Shown here piece by piece: positions 24,355 to 33,233 of a stretch of DNA of 64,000 nt (positions within the stretch are counted from its first letter, which is position 1; each line of letters opens with the position of its first letter). A program made the translations under genes and the position numbers. Source of the DNA: Solimonas sp041659605 (lineage in GTDB: Bacteria > Pseudomonadota > Gammaproteobacteria > Nevskiales > Nevskiaceae); the NCBI GenBank assembly GCA_041659605.1, contig JBAZXW010000019.1, positions 1 to 64,000 on the forward strand, in the 5' to 3' direction. The notes beneath the pieces are model-generated. The model was not told the origin of the DNA. It was given only the letters and a program-made list of their open reading frames with translations, and did no database searches.

Positions 24355-24373
24355 AAACAGGAAGATCTCAACA

Positions 24374-25018
24374 GTGACGACACATTACGAAGACGAAGCC
24401 CAGGCCGAACGACTCAAGACCTGGTGGAAGGAGAACTGGATGGCGCTGGCCGGCGGCCTGGCGATCGGCCTGGCCGCGATTTTCGGCTGGGAGGGCTGGG
24501 GCAAGTACCAGAGCCAGCGCGCGGAAAAGGCTTCGCGCATGTACGAGGATCTGAAGCTGGCGATCGCCGACGCGCGCCGCGACGAAGCGGCCAGCATCGG
24601 TGACGCGCTGATCAAGGAGCACGGCGGCAGTCCGTATGCGTCGGACGCCGCGCTCTACCTGGCTGCCGACGCGGTCAAGGCCGGAACGCTGGATCAGGCG
24701 CTGAGCCGCCTGCAGTGGGTGCGCGAGCATGGCGCGGATGATGGCTTGCGCCAGCTGGCGCGCCTGCGCGAGGCACGCGTGCTGTGGCAGCAAGGACAGA
24801 TCGATCCCGCGCTGGCCCTGCTGGATGGCGTCAAGGGCCCCGAGTTCGTGAGTCTCGTCGAGGAACTGCGCGGCGATATTCGCCTCGCCCAGGGCGACCG
24901 CGGCGCGGCGCGCGCGGCGTACGAAAAGGCGCTTGCGGCGATCGGCGAAGAGGACCCTGCGCTGCGTAGCGGCTTGCAGCGCAAGATCGACGATCTGGCC
25001 GACGTGGTGCAGTCGTGA
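24374..25018 (+). CDS. yfgM: YfgM/TPR_21 SecYEG ancillary protein
   Basis: 214 residues with a GTG start and a charged cytoplasmic N-terminus, then a single membrane helix at about 22-42 (WMALAGGLAIGLAAIFGWEGW) and a periplasmic TPR-like helical domain. YfgM links the Sec translocon with periplasmic chaperones in E. coli. The hisS-yfgM-bamB-der order is conserved. Its stop overlaps the start of bamB (TGATG). Confidence 0.9.
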   Translation: MTTHYEDEAQAERLKTWWKENWMALAGGLAIGLAAIFGWEGWGKYQSQRAEKASRMYEDLKLAIADARRDEAASIGDALIKEHGGSPYASDAALYLAADAVKAGTLDQALSRLQWVREHGADDGLRQLARLREARVLWQQGQIDPALALLDGVKGPEFVSLVEELRGDIRLAQGDRGAARAAYEKALAAIGEEDPALRSGLQRKIDDLADVVQS

Positions 25019-26151
25019 TGCGCCAGCTTGCGCTGCTCTTCGCGGCCGCGACGCTGGCGGCCTGCTCCAGCGACGGCAAGGTGCGCGAACCGGCCGAGCT
25101 GCAGGACATCGTCAGTCCGCAGCTGCAGCCGTCGGTGGCTTGGCGCGCGAACATCGGGTCGGGCAGCGACGGGCTTCACGGCGAACTCGAAGCGGCGATC
25201 GCTGAAGACGCGGTGTACGCCGCGGATGTCGATGGCCGCGTCTATGCGCTCGATCCCAAGAACGGCGAGCGTATCTGGCAGGTGGAAACCGGCGTCCGCG
25301 TCATTTCCGGGCCGACGGTCTCCGGCAATGCCGTGCTTGTCGGCACGATGGAAGGCGAGATCATCGCGCTCAAGCGCGCCGACGGCACGCAATACTGGCG
25401 CACGACGATTTCCAGCGAGGCCCTGGCGCCGCCCGTCAGCGACGGCACGCTGGTGCTCGCTCGCGCCGGCGACGGCCGTGTATACGGTCTGTCCGCGGTC
25501 AGCGGCGCGCGCGTCTGGATCTTCGATCGCGGCGTGCCCAATCTCACCCTGCGCGGCCTCGGCGCGCCGGTCGTTGCCGGCAGCGCGGCTTTCGTCGGCA
25601 TGGACAACGGGCGCGTCGCCGCACTGCGCATGCTCGACGGCCAGCCGATCTGGGAACAGCTGATCGCGGCGCCGACCGGACGCAACGAGCTCGAGCGTCT
25701 CAACGACGTCGACGCAGCGCTCCTGTTCGACGACGGCGACCTTTTCGCCGCGAGTTTCGGCGGCGAGCTGGCGCGCGTCGACGGCGACACCGGGCAGGTG
25801 CTGTGGCGGCGCACGGTCAAGAGCTACAACGGCTTTGCCCGCATCGGCGACCTCGTGGTCACGACCGACGAGGCCGGTGTCGTCTGGGCGCTGGACGCGA
25901 ATTCCGGCGCCGCGGCGTGGAAGAACGAGGATCTGAAGTATCGGCGCCTGTCGGCGCCCGCGGCGTTCCAGGGACGCCTGGTCGTCGGCGACTTCGAGGG
26001 CTATCTGCACTGGCTCGATCCGAAGGACGGCCGCCTCGTCGCGCGCATGCGCGCAGGCAGCGATCCGATCCGCAGTGCCCCGGTCGCCGGCGAGCGCGAG
26101 CTCTATGTGCTCAACACCTCGGGCCGCCTCTCGGCGATCCGGGTCGACTGA
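25018..26151 (+). CDS. bamB: Outer membrane assembly lipoprotein BamB
   Basis: A 377-residue eight-bladed PQQ-type beta-propeller of the BAM complex. The signal peptide ends in the lipobox LAACSS. Blades show the repeated pattern VYALDPKNGERIWQVETG and VVWALDANSGAAAWKNED. The ATG overlapping the yfgM stop was taken as the start; a GTG one codon earlier is possible. A clear terminator follows. Confidence 0.94.
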   Translation: MRQLALLFAAATLAACSSDGKVREPAELQDIVSPQLQPSVAWRANIGSGSDGLHGELEAAIAEDAVYAADVDGRVYALDPKNGERIWQVETGVRVISGPTVSGNAVLVGTMEGEIIALKRADGTQYWRTTISSEALAPPVSDGTLVLARAGDGRVYGLSAVSGARVWIFDRGVPNLTLRGLGAPVVAGSAAFVGMDNGRVAALRMLDGQPIWEQLIAAPTGRNELERLNDVDAALLFDDGDLFAASFGGELARVDGDTGQVLWRRTVKSYNGFARIGDLVVTTDEAGVVWALDANSGAAAWKNEDLKYRRLSAPAAFQGRLVVGDFEGYLHWLDPKDGRLVARMRAGSDPIRSAPVAGERELYVLNTSGRLSAIRVD

Positions 26152-26173
26152 GTCCGGCATTGTCCGTAGAGTG

Positions 26174-26198
26174 AAGGCGGGCTGCGGCCCGCCTTTTT
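26174..26198 (+). terminator. Rho-independent terminator after bamB
   Basis: Stem GGCGGGC-TGC-GGCCCGCC-like hairpin followed directly by TTTTT, 22 bases after the bamB stop. It ends the pilF-to-bamB transcript and leaves der to its own promoter or read-through. Confidence 0.8.
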
Positions 26199-26228
26199 CG
26201 TCGCTGCGCCTTTCTGGATAACGCACTC

Positions 26229-27629
26229 ATGACCCAGCGCCTTCCGACGATTGTGCTTGTCGGCCGACCCAATGTCGGCAAGTCGACCCTGTTCAACCGC
26301 CTGACCGGCACGCGCGATGCCCTCGTCGCCGACCTGCCGGGGCTGACGCGCGACCGTCAGTACGGCACCGCGACGTTCGAGCGGCACACCTTCGTCGTCG
26401 TCGACACTGGCGGCCTGATGCCGGAATCGCGCGATCCGCTTGCCGAGCTGGCCGAAGACCAGGCGCGCATGGCGCTGGACGAGGCTGACCACATCCTGCT
26501 GATCGTCGACGCGAAGGCCGGCTGCACGCCCGCGGATGCGGCGATCGCCCGCGAGCTGCGCAAGCGCGGCAAGCCGCTGACGCTGCTCGTCAACAAGGCC
26601 GAAGGCCAGCTGCCGGCGAGTGCGGCTGCGGATTTCTTCCGCCTCGGCCTGGGCGAACCCAGCGCCATTTCCGCAGAGCATGGCCAGGGCGTCGCCGCGA
26701 CGCTGCGCGAAGTGCTCAAGGATCTGCCGGAGGTCGAACCGGAAGAAGCGCCCGCGGACGGCATGGTGCGCGTGGCCATCATCGGGCGTCCGAACGTTGG
26801 CAAATCGACGCTGGTGAATCGCCTGATCGGCGAGGAACGCCTGCTCGCGGCGGACGTGCCCGGCACGACACGCGATGCGATCGCGGTGCCGTTCGAGTAC
26901 GACGGCCAGCCCTACCAGCTGATCGACACCGCCGGCGTGCGCCGGCGCGCGCGGGTGTGGGAGGGCGTCGAGAAGATTTCCATCGTCAAGAGCCTGCAGG
27001 CAATCGAGAACGCGCACGTCATCATCGCCGTGGTCGATGCGCAGGCTGACATCGGCGAGCAGGATGCGCGCCTGATGGGCCTGATCGCGCAGCGCGGCCG
27101 TGCGCTGGTGCTCGCGGTCAACAAGTGGGACGGCTTGGCGCCCGACGTGCGCGAGCAGGTGCGCTACCAGGTCAATCTCAAGCTGCCGTTCCTGGATTAC
27201 GCGCCGGTGGTGTTTATCTCTGCACGCCATGGCTCGGGCCTGGGCGAGCTGATGGAGAACGTGCAGGCCGCCTACAACTCGACCATGCGCGAGCTGCCGA
27301 CCGGCGAGATCAATCGCGTGCTGGAGCAGGCGGTCGATTCGCACCAGCCGCCGGCGGTGCTCGGCCGCCGCATCAAGCTGCGCTACGCGCATCAGGGCGG
27401 GCGCAATCCGCCGCGCATCGTCGTGCACGGCAACCAGACCGAGAAGCTGCCGCTGTCCTACAAGCGCTATCTGGCGAACCGGTTCAGGGAAGCGTTCAAG
27501 CTCACCGGTGTGCCGCTGCTGCTGAGCTTCAAGACCGGCGACAACCCGTTCAAGGACAAGAAGAACGAGCTGACCGCGCGCCAGATCAAGAAGAAGCGGC
27601 GCCTGATGGCCAAGGTGAAAGGCCGCTGA
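26229..27629 (+). CDS. der: Ribosome biogenesis GTPase Der (EngA)
   Basis: A 466-residue double GTPase for 50S assembly. Two P-loops, GRPNVGKSTLFNRL and GRPNVGKSTLVNRL, each have a G4 motif (NKAE, NKWD). A C-terminal KH-like domain (INRVLEQAVDSHQPP) and a Lys/Arg-rich tail (KKKRRLMAKVKGR) complete it. It converges with the SLC13 gene, their ends 6 bases apart. Confidence 0.97.
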   Translation: MTQRLPTIVLVGRPNVGKSTLFNRLTGTRDALVADLPGLTRDRQYGTATFERHTFVVVDTGGLMPESRDPLAELAEDQARMALDEADHILLIVDAKAGCTPADAAIARELRKRGKPLTLLVNKAEGQLPASAAADFFRLGLGEPSAISAEHGQGVAATLREVLKDLPEVEPEEAPADGMVRVAIIGRPNVGKSTLVNRLIGEERLLAADVPGTTRDAIAVPFEYDGQPYQLIDTAGVRRRARVWEGVEKISIVKSLQAIENAHVIIAVVDAQADIGEQDARLMGLIAQRGRALVLAVNKWDGLAPDVREQVRYQVNLKLPFLDYAPVVFISARHGSGLGELMENVQAAYNSTMRELPTGEINRVLEQAVDSHQPPAVLGRRIKLRYAHQGGRNPPRIVVHGNQTEKLPLSYKRYLANRFREAFKLTGVPLLLSFKTGDNPFKDKKNELTARQIKKKRRLMAKVKGR

Positions 27630-27635
27630 GCCGCC

Positions 27636-29408
27636 TTATGGGTGGAACGGCCACACCAGCGGAATGATGGCCACCGCCACCGCCCACAGCAGCAGCTGTA
27701 GCGGAATGCCGACCTTGAAGAAGTCGGTGAAGCGATAGCCGCCGGGACCGAACACCATCAGGTTGGTCTGGTAGCCCAGCGGCGTCGAGAAGCTTGCCGA
27801 CGCCGCCATCATCACCGCAAAGACGAAGGGTAGCGGGCTGACGCCCAGCGACTTCGCTGCGGCCATGCAGATCGGATACATCAGCACCGCGGCCGCGTTA
27901 TTGGTGATCATCTCCGTCAGCAGCATCGTCATCAGGTAGGCCAGCGCCAGCACGAACCACGGGTTGTCGCCCGGAATCGTCAGCAGTAGTTGCGCGATCG
28001 ACGCGGCGGCGCCGGTGGTTTCCAGCGCCTTGCCGAGCGCGAACGAGCAGGCGATCACGAGCAACACCTGGGTGTCGATGCTGCGGCGCGCGGCGCTCAG
28101 GCTGACGCAGCCCAGCGCCAAGGTGGCACCCGCGCCCAGCAACGCCGCGGTGACCATCTCGGTCCAGCCGGCGGTCGCGGCGACGATGACCGCGGCGAGG
28201 ACGCCCCAGGCGCGCAATGCGCGATCGAAACGCGGCACTTCCGAATCGGCAACGTCGCTGACGAGCAGGAAGTCGGGCGAATGGCGATGGCGATCGACCC
28301 ACACCGGGCGTGCTTCGAGCAGCAGCGTGTCCGCCGGCTTGAGCACGACATCGCCGAGGCCGCCGCGGACCCGCTGGCCGTCGCGCGCGACGGCGACGAC
28401 CGCCGCGCCGTAGTAGGTGTGGAAGCGGCTGTCGCGCAGGGTCTGGTTGATCAGCGGGCAGCGCGTCGAGATCACGACTTCGACCAGCTTGCGTTCCGGT
28501 GCCTGCTTGCTGATCGACGCGTCTCCGTTGAGCGGTGCGCGCAGTCCGCGGATGCGTTGCAGCTCGACGATGGCTTCGATGTCGCCGGCGAAGACCAGGC
28601 GGTCGTCGGCGAGCAGGCGCTCCGTCGAGCCGACCGCCGGGATGATGGAGCCGTCGCGCTCGATCTCGACCACGAACAACCGGCCGAGGTGGCGCAGGCC
28701 CGCTTCGGCGATGGTGCGGCCGACCAGCGGTCCCGCGGACTCGACCATCATCTCGACGGTGTACTCGCGCGGGTTCTCGAAAGCGCTGGTGCCGGTCTTG
28801 CGGTCGGGCAGCAGGCGTCGGCCGATCGTCATCAGGTACAGCGTGCCGGCGATCGCGGTCGGGATGCCGACCCAGGCGATGTCGAACATGCCCAGGCCCG
28901 CGTGCCCCTCGCCGGTCCACAGCCCGTTGACGACGAGGTTGGTCGACGTGCCGATCAGCGTGCAGGTGCCGCCGAGAATCGCGGCATAGCTCAGCGGGAT
29001 CAGCAGCTTCGAGGCGGTGAGCTTGTTGCGCTTGGCCCACGCCAGGATCGCCGGCAGGAAGGCCGCGACGACCGGGGTGTTGTTGATGAACGCGGACAGG
29101 CCGATGGTCGGCGCGATGACGCGCAGCTGCGCGCTGGCCGTCGAGTTCGGCCGGCCGAGCAGGCGCTGGACGACGAGGTCGATCGCACCGGTGTCGCGCA
29201 AACCGGCCGCGACGATATACATCGCGGCGACGGTGATCATGCCTTCGTTGGCGAAGCCGGCGAGCGCCTCTTTGGGGCCGAGCACGCCCAAGGTCAACAG
29301 AATCAGCATCGACAGCAGCAGGACCAGCTCGGCTGCGAGCTTTTCGGAGACCAGCAGCGCGAGGGTCAGCCCCAACACGCCCAGGGTGATCCAGGCATTC
29401 AATTCCAT
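27636..29408 (-). CDS. SLC13/DASS-type permease with RCK_C domains
   Basis: About 590 residues. N- and C-terminal halves each contain five to six hydrophobic helices with SLC13 marks (FINNTPVVAAFLPAI; ITNNAAAVLMYPICM). Between them lie two RCK_C (TrkA-C) modules (VESAGPLVGRTIAEAGLRHL; RKLVEVVISTRCPLINQTLR). Such proteins carry anions, often sulfate or dicarboxylates, with Na+. The substrate here cannot be set; sulfur-assimilation genes are 30 kb away. An alternative start lies two codons upstream. Confidence 0.88.
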   Translation of the reverse strand: MELNAWITLGVLGLTLALLVSEKLAAELVLLLSMLILLTLGVLGPKEALAGFANEGMITVAAMYIVAAGLRDTGAIDLVVQRLLGRPNSTASAQLRVIAPTIGLSAFINNTPVVAAFLPAILAWAKRNKLTASKLLIPLSYAAILGGTCTLIGTSTNLVVNGLWTGEGHAGLGMFDIAWVGIPTAIAGTLYLMTIGRRLLPDRKTGTSAFENPREYTVEMMVESAGPLVGRTIAEAGLRHLGRLFVVEIERDGSIIPAVGSTERLLADDRLVFAGDIEAIVELQRIRGLRAPLNGDASISKQAPERKLVEVVISTRCPLINQTLRDSRFHTYYGAAVVAVARDGQRVRGGLGDVVLKPADTLLLEARPVWVDRHRHSPDFLLVSDVADSEVPRFDRALRAWGVLAAVIVAATAGWTEMVTAALLGAGATLALGCVSLSAARRSIDTQVLLVIACSFALGKALETTGAAASIAQLLLTIPGDNPWFVLALAYLMTMLLTEMITNNAAAVLMYPICMAAAKSLGVSPLPFVFAVMMAASASFSTPLGYQTNLMVFGPGGYRFTDFFKVGIPLQLLLWAVAVAIIPLVWPFHP

Positions 29409-29490
29409 GATCATTCTTGTATAGCGGACGGCGCGAACGATACCAGCATCGGCGCTGCGATCCTGCATCGCGGTGAGATTCGTTCTGAGC

Positions 29491-30711
29491 TCATGTCGGC
29501 ACGCGCCAGACCGCGTCCAGACGCGATGGTCCGCGGCCGCGATCGAGTGCGCGCCCGAGCGCCAGGCAACCGAGGCCCGAGACAGCGATGCCCAGAACGA
29601 ACAGGGGGGCATAACCGGCGGCGTCGGCGATGATGCCGGCGAGGATCGACGCCACGCCCTGACCGAGCACCAGCGCGCAGGCCAGCAGCGTGTAATCGGT
29701 GCCGGCGTGCGCCGGATCCGATGCATCCATCATCAGCGTGAACAGCGCCACGGTGGCCATGCCGCCGAGCACGTGCTCGGCGATGCAGGCGGCGACGATC
29801 ATGTCGTGGCCGCCGACGCCGACGCCGGCCAGCGCATAGGGGATCAGGCTCGCGGACTGCGCCAGGCCGCAATACAGCAGGGCGTTGCGGCGGCCGATGC
29901 GCCAGGCGAGCCAGGCACCGGCACCGGCGCCGGCCAGCGCCGTGACCGAGCCCAGCGTGCCCTTGATCCAGGCGATCTGCTCCTTGCTCATGCCGGCGTC
30001 GTGCATGAACGGACCGACCATCGCGGCGCCCATCGAGTCGCCGAGCTTGTACAGGCAGATCAGTCCGATGAGGGCGGGGATGCCCGGTTGGCGCAGGCGC
30101 GCGACCCAGTCTGAGGCCAGTTCGCGCCACAGCGCGGTGTGCCCGGGGCGCGGTGCGTCGATCTCCCGCAGACCGAGCACCGGGAGCACGGTCAACGCGA
30201 GGATCGCCGCCATGCCCAGCGTCATCGGGCTCCAGCCGTAGCGCGCGAACACCCACAGCAGCGATCCGCCGCCGAGAATCATGCCGACTCGATAGGCGCC
30301 GACCTGGATGCCGTTACCCAGGCCGCGCTCGCGCGGCCCGAGCAGATTCACGGCGAGGCCGTCGGTGGCGATGTCCTGCGTGGCCGAGAGCAGGTTGAAC
30401 AGCAGCAGCGCGGCGAGCATTACCCACAGTCCGCTGGCGAGATCGACGAAGGACAGCGCGACGGCCGCGAGCACCGAGACGACCTGCAGCGGCAGCAGCC
30501 AGGCCCGGCGCGTGCCATGGCGATCGACCAGCGGCGCCCACAGAAATTTGAGCGCCCACGGCAGGTACAGCAGGCTGGTTGCGCCGATGGCTTTGAGCGA
30601 CAGTCCTTGCTCGCGCAGCAACACCGGCAGGGCCTGCGTGAAGAAGCCGTAGGGCAGGCCCTGTGCGAGGTACAGCGCGGCCAGCAGCAGCCAGCGATGG
30701 CCGCGGCTCAT
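29491..30711 (-). CDS. AmpG-family MFS transporter (muropeptide permease-like)
   Basis: A 406-residue twelve-helix MFS protein. The N-terminus LLLAALYLAQGLPYGFFTQALP and WALKFLWAPLVDRHG, plus TQDIATDGLAVNLL, are the AmpG signature. AmpG imports anhydromuropeptides for wall recycling. No amp or nag genes are adjacent, so the substrate is inferred from family alone. The ATG at 30711 was chosen; a longer frame adds a non-family extension. Confidence 0.85.
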   Translation of the reverse strand: MSRGHRWLLLAALYLAQGLPYGFFTQALPVLLREQGLSLKAIGATSLLYLPWALKFLWAPLVDRHGTRRAWLLPLQVVSVLAAVALSFVDLASGLWVMLAALLLFNLLSATQDIATDGLAVNLLGPRERGLGNGIQVGAYRVGMILGGGSLLWVFARYGWSPMTLGMAAILALTVLPVLGLREIDAPRPGHTALWRELASDWVARLRQPGIPALIGLICLYKLGDSMGAAMVGPFMHDAGMSKEQIAWIKGTLGSVTALAGAGAGAWLAWRIGRRNALLYCGLAQSASLIPYALAGVGVGGHDMIVAACIAEHVLGGMATVALFTLMMDASDPAHAGTDYTLLACALVLGQGVASILAGIIADAAGYAPLFVLGIAVSGLGCLALGRALDRGRGPSRLDAVWRVPT

Positions 30712-30727
30712 CGGCGAGGACGCAGCT

Positions 30728-31354
30728 TCAGGCGCAACGCCACTCGAAACGACCGATGGCGGCGCTTTCCAGCACGACGTGATCGCCAAGCAGCAGCGGG
30801 CCGACGCCCTTGGGCGTGCCGGTGAAGAGGGTGTCGCCGGGCTGCAGCGCCCAGGTCTGCGAAAGGATGTGGATCTGGCGCGCGACGGAAAACAGCATGT
30901 CCTTCGTATGGCCGCGCTGGCGCAGCTGGTTGTTGACGTGGCAGGTGAACTCGATGTCCTGCAGATCCTGCTCGAGGTACGGCCGCATGTCGCCGAGCGG
31001 TGCTGCGCCGTCGAAGGCTTTCGACAGTTCCCAGGGCTTGCCCTTGTTCTTCAGCTCGGTCTGGAGCTCGCGCAGCGTCAGATCCAGACCCAGCGTGATG
31101 CCGGCGATACAGTCCAGCGCCTCGTCGAGCGGAATGTCGCGGCCGCCGCCCGTCAGCTGCACGACCAGCTCGGCTTCGTGGTGAATGCCGCCGCGACCGC
31201 GCGGCAGCGGAATCGGCTCACCCTCCGGCACGATGCAGCTCGCCGGCTTCATGAAGACCACGCAGTCGCCATCCGGCGCGTGTCCGAGATGCGCGAGTTC
31301 CTGCACGTGCTCGGCGTAGTTCTTGCCGATGCAGAAGATGCGATTGACGCTCAT
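30728..31354 (-). CDS. Fumarylacetoacetate hydrolase-family protein
   Basis: A 208-residue single-domain FAH protein (YcgM type). IFCIGKNYAEHVQELA, metal-ligand glutamates in HHEAELVVQL, and DLTLRELQTELKNKGKPWELSKA are diagnostic, with the end GDTLFTGTPKGVGPL. These are acylpyruvase or oxaloacetate tautomerase/decarboxylase enzymes. Oxaloacetate chemistry would fit the neighbouring PEP carboxykinase, but that is an inference. Confidence 0.9.
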   Translation of the reverse strand: MSVNRIFCIGKNYAEHVQELAHLGHAPDGDCVVFMKPASCIVPEGEPIPLPRGRGGIHHEAELVVQLTGGGRDIPLDEALDCIAGITLGLDLTLRELQTELKNKGKPWELSKAFDGAAPLGDMRPYLEQDLQDIEFTCHVNNQLRQRGHTKDMLFSVARQIHILSQTWALQPGDTLFTGTPKGVGPLLLGDHVVLESAAIGRFEWRCA

Positions 31355-31379
31355 GAGGCGCTCATATTCCTGGCTCCGC

Positions 31380-31411
31380 AAAGAGGAACGGCTGCCGAAG
31401 CAGCCGTTCCT
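31380..31411 (-). terminator. Strong hairpin after pckA
   Basis: A perfect 12-bp stem, AGGAACGGCTGC with its complement, and a TTCG tetraloop on the minus strand, starting 19 bases after the pckA stop. Only CTTTG follows, so it is a weak-tail intrinsic terminator or a 3'-end protector. Confidence 0.65.
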
Positions 31412-31429
31412 GTATACCGCATGGATGCT

Positions 31430-33082
31430 TCAGATGCGTTCTTCGATGCCGAACGCGGCGAAGCCCTTCTTCTTGAAGTTGTCACGGAACATGTCACGCA
31501 GCTTGATCGCCTGCGCGTCGTAGGCCGCCTTGTCCGTCCAGCCAGCGCGCGGGTTGAGCATTTCGGTAGGCACGCCCGGGCATTCCTTGGGCATCTTCAG
31601 GTTCAGGATCGCGTGGGTTTCGGTCGGCACCTTGTCGAGGTCACCGTTGAGCGCGGCGTTGAGCAGCGCGCGCGTCATGCGGATGGAGATGCGCTTGCCG
31701 ACACCGAACGGACCGCCCTGCCAGCCGGTGTTGAGCAGGATGCAGCGCGCCTGGTGGTGCTCCATCTTCTCGGCCAGCAGCTTGGCGTAGACGTTGGGCT
31801 TGTGCGCCATGAACGGGCCGCCGAAGCAGGCCGAAAAGGTCGGCGTCGGCTCGGTGATGCCGACTTCGGTGCCGGCGACGCGCGAGGTGAAGCCGGAGAC
31901 GAAGTGGTACATCACGTCCTTGGGCTCGAGGATCGCCAGCGGCGGCAGCACGCCGAAGGCATCGGCAGTCAGCAGCACGATCGTCTGCGGATGCGGTCCG
32001 CGGCCGTTGGGCATGACGTTCGGATTTGCGGTCAGCGGGTAGCTGAAGCGGGTGTTCTCGGCCAGCGAATCGTCGTTGAGATCGAGTTCCTGCGGATCGC
32101 AGTCCTCCATCTTCTTGCCCGGCAGCGGCGGCACGTTCTCGATGATCGTGCCGGCTTTCGACAGGCCTGCAGCGATGATCGGTTCGGCGTCCTTGTCGAG
32201 GTTGATCAGCTTGGCGTAGCAGCCGTCCTCGAGATTGCACAGGCCGTTGTCCGACCAGATGGTCTCGTCGTCGCCGATCAGGCGGCGCGCCGGGTCGGCG
32301 GAGAGCGTGGTCTTGCCGGTGCCGGACAGGCCGAACAGGATCGCGCCGTCGCCGTTCGGGCCGACGTTGGCGGAGCAGTGCATCGACAGGCGGCCGTCCA
32401 GCGGCAGCAGGAAGTTGCCGACGGTGAAGATCGACTTCTTGACGACGCCGCAGTAGTCGGCGCGGCCGGCAACAAGGCAGATCTTGTTGCGCGTGTCGAT
32501 CACGATCGCGGCTTCGGCGCGGCAGCCGTCACGCTCAGGCTCGCAGAAGAAGCTCGGCACGTTGAGCATGGTCCAGCGGCGCGCGGCGACGTCCTTCACG
32601 CCCATCAAGTCCTTCGGGAACATGTTGTGCGCAAACATCGCGTGCGTCGCGTACTCGCCGACGAAGCGGTAGGGCACCGCGAAGTCGGGGTCAGAGCCCA
32701 TGAACACGTCCTGCACATACAGCGAGGCCTGCCTGGCGTTGACGTAATCGACGACGCGCTTGAGCAGGCCCTGGTACTTGTCCGGATCGTAGGGGTTGAG
32801 GTCAGCCTTGAACCAGATCTGGTCGGCGACTTCAGGCCACTTCACGGCGTAGGTGTCCTTGGTGCGGCGGCCGGTGCAGTCGGGGTCGGTGTAGTAGACC
32901 AGCGGACCTTTCACGCCGAGCTTGGTGGCGTAAGCCTTGCGCTCATTCGACGGGCCATCGCGGCGGACGCGACCCTTGTCATTGGCAATGGCTTCGTGGA
33001 ACAGCTCTTCCTTGGACAGGTTGTACTTGTAAGTGACTGTTTTGAGTCCAAGAATTTTTTCGAGATCGGCCTGAAAAGTCAT
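31430..33082 (-). CDS. pckA: Phosphoenolpyruvate carboxykinase (ATP)
   Basis: A 550-residue ATP-dependent enzyme of gluconeogenesis converting oxaloacetate to PEP. Kinase-1a P-loop GLSGTGKTTLSADP, kinase-2 IGDDETIWS, and the metal/substrate motifs FTVGNFLLPLDG and MHCSANVG are present. It stands alone between hairpins on both sides. Use of the ATP, not GTP, form is seen from this P-loop and overall family pattern. Confidence 0.97.
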   Translation of the reverse strand: MTFQADLEKILGLKTVTYKYNLSKEELFHEAIANDKGRVRRDGPSNERKAYATKLGVKGPLVYYTDPDCTGRRTKDTYAVKWPEVADQIWFKADLNPYDPDKYQGLLKRVVDYVNARQASLYVQDVFMGSDPDFAVPYRFVGEYATHAMFAHNMFPKDLMGVKDVAARRWTMLNVPSFFCEPERDGCRAEAAIVIDTRNKICLVAGRADYCGVVKKSIFTVGNFLLPLDGRLSMHCSANVGPNGDGAILFGLSGTGKTTLSADPARRLIGDDETIWSDNGLCNLEDGCYAKLINLDKDAEPIIAAGLSKAGTIIENVPPLPGKKMEDCDPQELDLNDDSLAENTRFSYPLTANPNVMPNGRGPHPQTIVLLTADAFGVLPPLAILEPKDVMYHFVSGFTSRVAGTEVGITEPTPTFSACFGGPFMAHKPNVYAKLLAEKMEHHQARCILLNTGWQGGPFGVGKRISIRMTRALLNAALNGDLDKVPTETHAILNLKMPKECPGVPTEMLNPRAGWTDKAAYDAQAIKLRDMFRDNFKKKGFAAFGIEERI

Positions 33083-33194
33083 GCAAATACCTCAAAGAAC
33101 GGGATTTCCGGCAAGCACCGGCCCCAAGGGAGCGCAAATGGTAAGGAGGGGGGGGCGGCGAGGCAAGTTGCGCAGCGCCCGCCGGATGTGGCGC

Positions 33195-33223
33195 AAAAGC
33201 GAGTGCGGCGGCTCGCGCCGCAC
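33195..33223 (-). terminator. Terminator downstream of pilJ
   Basis: On the minus strand GTGCGGCG-CGAGC-CGCCGCAC forms an 8-bp stem followed by TCGCTTTTG. It lies 11 bases after the pilJ stop, ending the long minus-strand run. Confidence 0.6.
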
Positions 33224-33233
33224 CCGGTCGGGA

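Noticed and set aside
27990..29633. 547-codon plus-strand frame
   Set aside because: Antisense to the SLC13 permease; no domain, composition typical of a shadow.
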